Assembly (NCBI GenBank): GCA_964628385.1
Contig: CAZVOD010000048.1
Span: 1-33,906 of the forward strand
Reading direction: 5' to 3'
Length of the DNA stretch: 33,906 bases
Source of the DNA: JANQPA01 sp964628385
Lineage (GTDB): Bacteria > Bacteroidota > Bacteroidia > Chitinophagales > Saprospiraceae
Part shown: piece after piece, positions 1-6,728 of the stretch
Numbering within the stretch: the first letter of the stretch is position 1
Layout of the letters: each line of letters starts with the position of its first letter
The notes under the pieces: generated by a model
What the model was told of the DNA's origin: nothing
Databases searched by the model: none
The model's input: the letters and a program-made list of their open reading frames with translations, nothing else
Position numbers and translations under genes: made by a program

Positions 1-18
1 ACAACTAAATTTTATGTT

Positions 19-303
19 ATGATTGCAAAAATTAAACTATTCGTTCTTTTTGTCAGCTTTTCTATGTCCTTGTATATTTTTTTTAGTGTCGATTCTGATT
101 TAAATGAAAGCCCAAAGATTCAAAAGGTTAGTCAAGCAACGCAAGAATTTGGTGAAGTCAACTGTATCATAAATTTTTCTGCTTGTCCAGATGACCAATG
201 TCTCTATTTTGTTTGGTGCACCGATTGTCAGGCTTTCCCTATGGACCAAGTATATGGATATTCAACTTGTAAACCTGGTAAAGTTTATAAGGTAACCCCT
301 TAA
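19..303 (+). CDS. Small exported cysteine-rich peptide
   Basis: 94-aa protein of unknown function. Residues 5-23 form a hydrophobic stretch after two lysines, which reads as a signal peptide or N-terminal anchor. The mature part has six cysteines (C49, C56, C61, C67, C70, C84), an even number that suggests disulfides in the periplasm or outside the cell. It lies 151 bp upstream of a propeller lipoprotein on the same strand. Bacteroidota often pair small secreted Cys-containing peptides (NVEALA-type) with 6-bladed-propeller lipoproteins, and this pair has the same layout. The NVEALA motif itself is not present, so the family link is only an analogy. The start is the first ATG after the window edge; upstream control signals lie outside the window. 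Confidence 0.6.
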   Translation: MIAKIKLFVLFVSFSMSLYIFFSVDSDLNESPKIQKVSQATQEFGEVNCIINFSACPDDQCLYFVWCTDCQAFPMDQVYGYSTCKPGKVYKVTP

Positions 304-349
304 TTATAATATTTACATGTAGTAAATATCACAGAGTGAATATCAAGAC

Positions 350-424
350 ATGAGAGGAGCGATTCTAGTCTGTTTATTGCTCTTCTTACCTTTTTTTTGT
401 ATATTAATAATATTTCATCATTAA
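350..424 (+). CDS. Possible 24-aa hydrophobic micro-ORF
   Basis: An ATG-to-TAA frame between the Cys-rich peptide and the propeller lipoprotein. It encodes an almost entirely hydrophobic peptide with one arginine near the start, two cysteines and a terminal His-His. It could be a membrane micropeptide or the signal-peptide stump of a lost second small peptide. AT-rich DNA gives such frames by chance, so the call is weak. Confidence 0.15.
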   Translation: MRGAILVCLLLFLPFFCILIIFHH

Positions 425-454
425 AAATAAATCTCAGTACACTACTAATCTCAA

Positions 455-1492
455 ATGAAAAAGTCGTTTTTAAGTTCAATCATTTTAGCAACTTTCATTC
501 CATTCACTCTTCTCCTGGTGAGCTGTCAGGAAGACAATCCCGCAAAACAAATGAATATACTAGGACCAATAGATGGAACCCTTACTGGTAAGAAAATTCC
601 TATTTCTGAATTTATATACCGCCCTAGAAAAATTCATCTGGCAGATGATATGATCATGGTGTACGATGATGTGGACAGCAATATGTTCAAATTCTTTTCT
701 TATCCTGAACTAGAGTATCTTTTCTCCTGGGGAGCTAAGGGAGATGGTCCAGATGAAATTGGCTTTATTAATGATAATGGACAAATTCAAATTTCGGGAG
801 ATACTATGACGTTTCTGGATTTGTATGAATTAAAGACATATAAAATCGCAAGGAATAGAAAATTTGAGTTGCTCAAAAAAACTATGCTAACTCCTACCGA
901 AGGTTTCTTGAATGGTTTTCACATGCTTAACGATTCATCCTTTTTTGCATATCAAGAATCTAACTTAAATAAAGAGTTCATTTTCATTTACCCAAACGAG
1001 AAAAAAGGTTTGAGTTTTGGAGAATATCCTGACGATGGGCTGGAATTCCAATTTTCATTTAATAAAGCAATCTATTACCAAAAATACATAGCCATCAATC
1101 AGGAACAAGAAAAGATAGCTGCTCTTTATAAGAAAAGAGGCTTGGTCAGGATCTATGACTTCTCAGGAAATTTATTATCTGAAAAAGACTATAGGAAGAA
1201 AAGCATAAATTCATCAAAAGAAGATATTTATTGGCGTGAATTTCGTGGTGTCTTCAGTACTGAGCGATACATCTACGCTCTATATTTTGGGAACGACTTA
1301 AAGGATTATGAAGTAGCTCCCAGAAGTCTGGTGGTACTCAACTGGGAAGGTGAAATCCTTAGGCGGTACGAAATGGATCTCAATTCTTGTGTAGACATCT
1401 TTGTAGTTAGTGAAAAACATAACAAAATATCTGGCTTAACGCTTGAAGGCGGTCAGCACATTATTGAGTTTGACCTTCCCGAGATAGAGTAA
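455..1492 (+). CDS. 6-bladed beta-propeller lipoprotein
   Basis: 345 aa. The N-terminus has a lysine pair, a hydrophobic core and a lipobox ending LLVSC (Cys24), so it should be a signal-peptidase-II lipoprotein. The rest has no catalytic motif I recognise. It shows spaced beta-strand blocks and phrases such as a fully aromatic 'FFSYPELEYLFSWGAKGDGP', typical of the 6-bladed-propeller (BF3164/TolB-like) lipoproteins of Bacteroidota. These are usually 330-400 aa, so the length fits. The upstream neighbour is a small Cys-rich exported peptide; a functional pair is inferred. The stop codon lies only 7 bp from the end of the convergent coiled-coil gene, leaving no room for a separate terminator. 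An alternative is any other NHL/WD-like propeller. Confidence 0.7.
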   Translation: MKKSFLSSIILATFIPFTLLLVSCQEDNPAKQMNILGPIDGTLTGKKIPISEFIYRPRKIHLADDMIMVYDDVDSNMFKFFSYPELEYLFSWGAKGDGPDEIGFINDNGQIQISGDTMTFLDLYELKTYKIARNRKFELLKKTMLTPTEGFLNGFHMLNDSSFFAYQESNLNKEFIFIYPNEKKGLSFGEYPDDGLEFQFSFNKAIYYQKYIAINQEQEKIAALYKKRGLVRIYDFSGNLLSEKDYRKKSINSSKEDIYWREFRGVFSTERYIYALYFGNDLKDYEVAPRSLVVLNWEGEILRRYEMDLNSCVDIFVVSEKHNKISGLTLEGGQHIIEFDLPEIE

Positions 1493-1499
1493 GTTTGTG

Positions 1500-2906
1500 C
1501 TATTGGATACTCAATAAACTATCGTACTTACTTTTCATAACTTCATAATTTTCCACTACCTGAAAATAGCGTTCTTTATTATCCTTATTTTTTTCCATTT
1601 CAGAGGCGAAATGTTGTACGCCTATGTTTAATACTTTTCGTTGCAGCTCTACTGCTTTTTGCTGTATTTCTTTTTCAGGAGAGTTTTTAAGCCTATTAAT
1701 TTCTTTGAGGAGTTGATCATGTTTTTGTTGATTAAAAGAGCGGTAGTTAGCTACGCCCAATTGCTCTACTAACCTAAGTGTGTTGTATTCATTGGACTTC
1801 ATCAGCATCTCGCGGGATGGACCATCACTAGTAGTCGTTTCTTGAGCCGATGTTTGGGTGAAATAATATCCAGCAACAGCTATGATCAAGAAGCCTAAAA
1901 TCAGCAATCCCGCTTTAGCAATGGGATGAAGTCGTTGCCAAAGACTTTCTGGTTGCTGCGGGCTGTCATAGGTGCTAAAAGATTCGGGCTGCTGACTTTC
2001 CGGTGCTTTTTCAGCTTGCATCCCCGGCGATTGTATACTAGTTTCTTTTTCTTTTTGCTCTTCTAATGCTTTGTACTCCTGTCTAAGTGCCTGGATACTT
2101 TGCTCTAATGTTTCGAGTTCTTCAGAAGCACTGGCTTTGTGATCGGTAGCTTGTTCTAAGGCTGTGAGGGCAGCAGAGCGTTTTTCTTTTAGTGCTTCAA
2201 CTTCTTTTTCCTTAAGTAATAAGTCTTGTTCCAAATGATCTAGTCTTTCAAGACTTTCTTCTACTTTCGCCAACCCCAATTCAAGGGATTTTATTGGAAT
2301 TCCTTGCTTGTTGATAACAGCAGTTGAAACAGCTTCATCGTTAGAGGCAAAAACCTTTTGTACCTCTTCCGCCCCCTGAAAAGTATCGATAAATCTAAAT
2401 AAACTACGGGCCTTTCCCGGTAGAGTCGTATAAAATGCTTCATTCCCAAACCGAAGGCCATCGGCCAGAGGCTTTACAGATTTGGTTAAATCTTCCAGCG
2501 AACTTGGCTTTAGAAAGTTAATATCCTGAAAAGGCACCAGAAAGCGTTGATTGGAAGGGTCGAGATAGACTTTTACATTAGTAGCTAATTCCAGTAAAAG
2601 CGTATATACCGCAAAGCCATCTGCCTGGCAATTTTTCAATGCCACTACAGCTCCGTAGAAAGCGCCAGATCGGTTGCGATCAAGCTCCAGTGCATGCCTA
2701 TAGATCACAAAATAATTGATTATGCTATCACCTTCCACTTGTCTTATCCCTGCCATCAATTCAGTATCCGGAGGAGTAGCAACTTCCCGGTTATCCAGGT
2801 CAACGACAGCTCCAATATCCTTACCGGCTAGTATACCTGCTGTTTGGGCATCAAAGCCGTCAGCTGTGCCAATGATAGCATATCCTATATGATTTAGTGG
2901 GTTCAT
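1500..2906 (-). CDS. Coiled-coil, single-TM protein of the GTPase locus
   Basis: 468 aa, family not recognised. Residues 1-200 are a mixed alpha/beta domain (glycine-rich opening around 'YAIIGTADGFDAQTAG'). Residues about 205-287 are a long charged coiled coil. Residues 290-325 are a Gln/Pro/Ser-rich linker. One transmembrane helix follows at about 331-349, and then a helical C-terminal domain to residue 468. There is no signal peptide, so the inferred topology is cytoplasmic N-terminal domain and coiled coil with about 120 residues in the periplasm. The ATG lies 5 bp after the stop of the upstream GTPase gene, so the two are almost certainly co-transcribed and probably translationally coupled. 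I infer that it is an effector or partner of the GTPase; there is no direct sequence proof. Confidence 0.6.
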   Translation of the reverse strand: MNPLNHIGYAIIGTADGFDAQTAGILAGKDIGAVVDLDNREVATPPDTELMAGIRQVEGDSIINYFVIYRHALELDRNRSGAFYGAVVALKNCQADGFAVYTLLLELATNVKVYLDPSNQRFLVPFQDINFLKPSSLEDLTKSVKPLADGLRFGNEAFYTTLPGKARSLFRFIDTFQGAEEVQKVFASNDEAVSTAVINKQGIPIKSLELGLAKVEESLERLDHLEQDLLLKEKEVEALKEKRSAALTALEQATDHKASASEELETLEQSIQALRQEYKALEEQKEKETSIQSPGMQAEKAPESQQPESFSTYDSPQQPESLWQRLHPIAKAGLLILGFLIIAVAGYYFTQTSAQETTTSDGPSREMLMKSNEYNTLRLVEQLGVANYRSFNQQKHDQLLKEINRLKNSPEKEIQQKAVELQRKVLNIGVQHFASEMEKNKDNKERYFQVVENYEVMKSKYDSLLSIQ

Positions 2907-2911
2907 TTAAA

Positions 2912-3931
2912 TCAGAAATTTAGTGCATTCCAGAAGCGATCTATCCAATTATCACCAGCCCGGGGCATAGTCTTACCTGTAACAGATTGATAAATCCAAC
3001 GTTTGACCACATCCGACTGAGTGGGATCCATATCAGCAATTAATGCTTCTGCAGTATCATCGTTTTCCATTTCTACTACATTACCTACTGTAAAATAGCT
3101 AATACTTCCCTCGATTTGAGTCAACAGATTATAAGTAAGTTTCATATTCTCCCGAACAAAAGCATCAATATTATTTTGGTGGATTCCATCGTAGGTATCC
3201 CATTTAGAAACTAACAATAAAACCTGTGGCTTGCGAAAAGCTTTTTGTTTTTTTCTTACGTAATCAAGAAATTCAAACATTAAAATATCATCTGTTTCCG
3301 CTTTTTTCCATTCGGTAACCAAGAGGAAGACCATTTTGATCTTGGGGCATTTCAGATAGACATCAATATTATCTGGTAAAACCCCTCCTGAAGTAGCTCC
3401 AGAGTAATCATCCTTACGTAGCTCTACTTTAGTCAGATCTTCTCCGCTCATTTCCAGGAACGTCAGGTTCATAGGTTTTTTGGGCTTCCTGGGAGTATAC
3501 ATAAGATCGATTTCTGTAATCTTATTCCTGGCAGTACGGTCCAAAAAGTGTCCCTCTTTCCCTTTGTGAAAGATTTCTTTTAAAAAGAACATTCCTTCCT
3601 TATTATCGCGGTTGCGCACCTCCAGCGCCCCTGAAGGATTAGTGCTCAAATAATGACACAGAGAACTGATAATGGCTGTTTTGCCACTGCCCGGCCGACC
3701 AAAAAGAAAAACGAAGTTAGTTTTTCGCTCTCTCAGTGCTTTAAAAGTAGGCAGTAGATTCTTTTCTTTTTTCTGATTCCGGTTGCTTTCTGATTCTTCC
3801 GGCGTGCCAGAAGCCGAATTAGAAGATAGCCGCCGTCTGGGAGGCAATTTCTGACTAGAGTGATCGTGATCAAAACGATCTGTATATTTTTTAGTCTGAT
3901 CATCTTCAGAAGTGTAGTTTTGTTTTTCCAT
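2912..3931 (-). CDS. P-loop GTPase-like protein
   Basis: 339 aa. Residues 1-65 are charged and low-complexity, likely disordered. The NTPase core begins with a beta strand and a Walker A loop GRPGSGKT (78-85). A plausible G3 switch is 'LEMSGED' (159-165), where the usual DxxG is replaced by ExxG. A G4-like 'SKWD' (242-245) follows a strong hydrophobic strand, which points to guanine specificity. No TM segment or signal peptide, so it is cytoplasmic. This layout resembles the GTPases of bacterial conflict-type operons (for example double-GTPase families), but I cannot assign the family by eye. It is the middle gene of a three-gene run: a four-TM protein 103 bp upstream and a coiled-coil membrane protein 5 bp downstream. 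An ATPase role cannot be excluded. Confidence 0.65.
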   Translation of the reverse strand: MEKQNYTSEDDQTKKYTDRFDHDHSSQKLPPRRRLSSNSASGTPEESESNRNQKKEKNLLPTFKALRERKTNFVFLFGRPGSGKTAIISSLCHYLSTNPSGALEVRNRDNKEGMFFLKEIFHKGKEGHFLDRTARNKITEIDLMYTPRKPKKPMNLTFLEMSGEDLTKVELRKDDYSGATSGGVLPDNIDVYLKCPKIKMVFLLVTEWKKAETDDILMFEFLDYVRKKQKAFRKPQVLLLVSKWDTYDGIHQNNIDAFVRENMKLTYNLLTQIEGSISYFTVGNVVEMENDDTAEALIADMDPTQSDVVKRWIYQSVTGKTMPRAGDNWIDRFWNALNF

Positions 3932-4034
3932 TTTAAATTAAATTTCAACTTTTGGTACTTAGTACACATTGACTTAAATTACAGAGTACTAGGCTTAAAG
4001 TGTTAAGATAAAAGATTGAAAGCAGCTACACGAA

Positions 4035-5114
4035 TCAATTGGCTACTTTGGGCCCGATTCTTCGAATTCCGCCAAAAGCTTTTCTTTCGTAATACTGGCC
4101 GCTGTTATGGTCATCGTCTTCATCTTCGTCATCTTCCTGCCTCCTCACGGTGATAAAGATGTATAGCGGCACCAGCAAATCTACAGCCAGGCTGGCGACT
4201 CCAGCAATCCAGGTGGCTTGTGGGTTATCACCCCGAAATGCCGACTGAAAGGAATGGCTAATTTTGCCTACCTGAGCATTTTTAGACTGTATGGGGGTAT
4301 AAGAAAAAGCAGCATCCGGCAAAGTGTTGTCAGCCAGCTCTCCGATGGTATTATGTGTTTTGGAAATGGCAGTCAACAGTGGTTTTCCGTTATCCAGCAA
4401 AGCGCGGTCACTTTTCAGTGTAGATGTTATTTCGGGCTTCAGGCTATCCGCCATGGTATTGATACGGACGACCAGCTGATCCGTGTCGCCTGTCAGCGCC
4501 TGTAATTTATCATCCAGCAATTGCTCTACCTGTTCTCCCATAAGTTCGGCAGTCTCGGCGTTAGAACGGCCCTGTAAAAGGGTAATGGTGGTACCCAATT
4601 TTGTTTCCAGTTCAGACAGTAGAGATTTAGCTTTCTGTCCCATCCCAGGGTTGCCGGGATTTTTGATTTGAGCTACTAATGCCCTTTTCAGGGGGAGTAT
4701 TTCTGCACGCAGGGTTTCAGAATTAGTAGAATTATTTAGCGCTGTAACCGCTCGCTGTTGAATGCCCTCCAGCTCTGCCTGAAATTCTTTAATTTCATTT
4801 TCATACAACTCCTTTTTCATAAACTGGCTGTAAAAAGCATTGAAGTTACCGGCAAAACTGAAAGAGGTAACGATCAGGTAAAAGGCCAGAATACCCAGTA
4901 TAGTGATTCCCTTTCTCAGATGTTCTCTGAACCGAAAATTTAAAAGTAAAATGAATAAACTTATCACGATAGAAAAAGCCCAATTGAACACCGGCCCGGC
5001 AAGCTCGTCGTACCCTCTGGCCGTTTGGATAAAACTAATACTTACACAGATCAACGCCAAAATGATCAATACCAGATTCTCCAACGGATTTGCTCTGTTA
5101 TTTCTTGAGGACAT
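4035..5114 (-). CDS. Four-TM membrane protein with large periplasmic helical loop
   Basis: 359 aa, family not recognised. Hydrophobic helices lie at about 13-31, 41-60, 69-88 and 301-322. The positive-inside rule gives a consistent topology: the N-terminus (three Arg), the loop between TM2 and TM3 (RFREHLRKG) and the region just after TM4 (RR) are cytoplasmic. That places residues 90-300, which are helix-rich, in the periplasm. After TM4 comes a very acidic run (residues 327-335, mostly Asp/Glu) and then a basic tail. DUF4407-type proteins have a similar outline, but I see no decisive match. It is first of the three genes leading into the GTPase, so it is likely its membrane partner. A 626-bp region full of inverted repeats separates it from the upstream FRG gene. 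Confidence 0.6.
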   Translation of the reverse strand: MSSRNNRANPLENLVLIILALICVSISFIQTARGYDELAGPVFNWAFSIVISLFILLLNFRFREHLRKGITILGILAFYLIVTSFSFAGNFNAFYSQFMKKELYENEIKEFQAELEGIQQRAVTALNNSTNSETLRAEILPLKRALVAQIKNPGNPGMGQKAKSLLSELETKLGTTITLLQGRSNAETAELMGEQVEQLLDDKLQALTGDTDQLVVRINTMADSLKPEITSTLKSDRALLDNGKPLLTAISKTHNTIGELADNTLPDAAFSYTPIQSKNAQVGKISHSFQSAFRGDNPQATWIAGVASLAVDLLVPLYIFITVRRQEDDEDEDDDHNSGQYYERKAFGGIRRIGPKVAN

Positions 5115-5154
5115 ATTAAGGGTAATTTAAAATAATAATTGAAAAATAAGTTTC

Positions 5155-5318
5155 AGAAGCTGTTTGACTTTAATCCTTCGATCCTGTTAGGGCGTCTTTT
5201 GCGACTACTTTTCGTTACAAAAATCCTCATTTAGCGCTGCTAAACTCCGGTTTTGGCGCCTCAATTAGCCGCAAAACCTACCCTAACAGGTTTCAAAAAC
5301 CAAATTCAAACAGCTTCT
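5155..5318. repeat. 164-bp imperfect palindrome (MITE-like or long hairpin)
   Basis: The outer arms are a perfect 13-bp inverted repeat (agaagctgtttga at 5155-5167, complement at 5306-5318). Inside it, cctgttaggg at 5183-5192 pairs perfectly with 5281-5290, and ttttgcg at 5197-5203 pairs with 5270-5276. The centre holds tttagc-gct-gctaaa. The arms are in register, so the whole unit can fold into one long interrupted hairpin. It looks like a non-autonomous mobile element or an intergenic hairpin repeat. No transposase is present. Confidence 0.6.
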
Positions 5319-5740
5319 CACAAATGGTAAGATTAACTTCTCTCAGGTTCTTTGCTCCTTTTTTCGATTAGCTTTCAAGTGACTTGGATTAAAAGACTTG
5401 TTTCGCAGGTATTAAAATAGGTTTAAATTGATTGATGCTCTGTCGCGTTCCTTCGCTTGAATGCCCACAGGGCATTCACCTTACAGGTTCACTCAGTCAT
5501 CTCCCACACTGTGCCTTTTATCAGTCGCTTAGCGCCGCTAGGCTCAGAAGGGAACCCTGCCCTTCTTCGCGCCAAAAGCCTTCGTGTGGAAAAAAAACAA
5601 TTCAATTTCACCACTATTCTACCCCTACGAAACAAGTCTAATAGTTACTCTTGTGATAGACATCTCATTAACGTAACTGAATTTAGAGTTATTATGTTCC
5701 AGGCTCCTTCGACAATTCAGCATTGCTCTAACGCAACGAC
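5319..5740. other. Gene-free stretch with compact hairpins
   Basis: No convincing coding sequence was found here. It contains a perfect hairpin with an 8-bp stem and 3-nt loop (gaatgccc-aca-gggcattc, 5459-5477), a 7-bp-stem hairpin (agaaggg/cccttct, 5546-5566) and the short palindrome tagcg-c-cgcta near 5530. Together with the preceding 164-bp palindrome it makes a 626-bp gap between the FRG gene and the GTPase cluster. The first hairpin could act as a terminator for the FRG gene transcribed leftwards. Confidence 0.45.
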
Positions 5741-6529
5741 TCACCCCTCCCGAATATCTCTGTAATGACGTTTCAGCCAGGTAGCCAGGCCATCCAGGCC
5801 CGGGAAAAGTACTCTCTCATTGATATTAGCTTGATCCAGCTTATCGCGAATTTCCCACTTGAGTTTTGCTGGAATGATAATAATAAAAAAGCGGATATCT
5901 GTTTTTTCCAGCCAGTTGCTAATCAAAATTTCAGGATCAGACATCATAGAAAAAACGGCATATTGGTTGACAATACGTTGATCTATAGATGGTGGTTCAA
6001 AAAATATGGCAAAGTCATCTCTTTTGAGTTCGGGTAAGACCGTCAGAGAACTAACCGCACAATCCAGCATTTCGGGCGTAAAAATATGGGAGCCTTCTTC
6101 CTCAATGATCAAGGCCAGCTGATCCGGTAGATAGCGCATGGAATCCACGTAATTGACCGCCCAGATGGCCCCATCTTTGTCAAAATTCAGGAAGTTGGCC
6201 GTAGCGAAATGTAAAGCTACCAGCGGTGAGTAAGTCCAGTCCAGCAGCCGCGTTGGCAAGCCGTGATGTTGTGCCAGTGCCAGCCAATTCCAGATGGATT
6301 TTGATTCATCATCAATCTGGGAGTATTTTCTGAAATTTCTCAACAGGTGTTTTTCCAGATGAGATTCTCCCAAGCGGTTTAATGTGGTAGACAACTCGTA
6401 GTTGTTATCTTCCAAGCCTCTGTACACATACGATGAGCGAAACCTTAACAAATGGGGATTAAACGAATCATTGTATAACATCTCCATCAAATCAGCCCAG
6501 GTTCTGGGCGCAAACAGCTTGGCATCCAT
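5741..6529 (-). CDS. FRG-domain protein
   Basis: 262 aa, nearly all one FRG domain. Visible signatures are the name-giving Y-R-G (Y36-R37-G38 in 'YVYRGLED'), the highly conserved 'AQHHGLPTRLLDW' block (86-98) followed by 'SPLVALHFA', the later 'RIVNQYAVF' segment, and a C-terminal 'LFPGLDGLATWLK'. The usual length is 200-300 aa, so it looks complete. No signal peptide or TM; cytoplasmic. FRG proteins have no settled biochemical activity and recur in mobile and predicted defence settings. It is on the same strand and upstream of the GTPase triplet but 626 bp away, so an operon link is uncertain. The upstream neighbour's terminator at 6609-6647 suggests that it starts its own transcript. Confidence 0.85.
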   Translation of the reverse strand: MDAKLFAPRTWADLMEMLYNDSFNPHLLRFRSSYVYRGLEDNNYELSTTLNRLGESHLEKHLLRNFRKYSQIDDESKSIWNWLALAQHHGLPTRLLDWTYSPLVALHFATANFLNFDKDGAIWAVNYVDSMRYLPDQLALIIEEEGSHIFTPEMLDCAVSSLTVLPELKRDDFAIFFEPPSIDQRIVNQYAVFSMMSDPEILISNWLEKTDIRFFIIIIPAKLKWEIRDKLDQANINERVLFPGLDGLATWLKRHYRDIREG

Positions 6530-6608
6530 AGCGATGTTCGATTAGTAGACTAGTTGCTTTTACAGAGAAAGCAGGATAAAAAAACTTTTCCTTAAGAGTA
6601 AAAATAAG

Positions 6609-6647
6609 AAGAGATTTTCCAAAATGATATCATTTGAAAAATCTCTT
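6609..6647 (-). terminator. Rho-independent terminator of the 2395-aa gene
   Basis: The outer stem aagagatttt/aaaatctctt is a perfect 10 bp and continues through one mismatch and one bulge into the 14-bp palindrome aaatgatatcattt. Read on the minus strand it is followed by a T-rich tract (cttattttt). It lies about 80 bp past the stop codon of the giant gene. Confidence 0.65.
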
Positions 6648-6728
6648 TCTTTAACACTCACTAGTTTTTATTTCTCCCTTTGAAGCGGTTGGATTTGGAT
6701 GTAAAAAAGCATTAGAATCAAATAGGAT

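Noticed and set aside
3733..3969. 78-codon frame overlapping the N-terminus of the GTPase gene on the same strand
   Set aside because: It overlaps the low-complexity start of the GTPase in another frame and has a random-looking basic composition.
1500..5114. Reading the GTPase triplet as part of a type VI secretion or Tol-Pal-like complex
   Set aside because: No ExbB/TolQ, TssL/TssM or PAL motifs are visible, and the P-loop protein looks GTPase-like.
5432..5765. Two overlapping plus-strand frames in the hairpin-rich gap
   Set aside because: Composition is Ser/His/Pro-rich without domain features, and they overlap inverted repeats and the end of the FRG gene.
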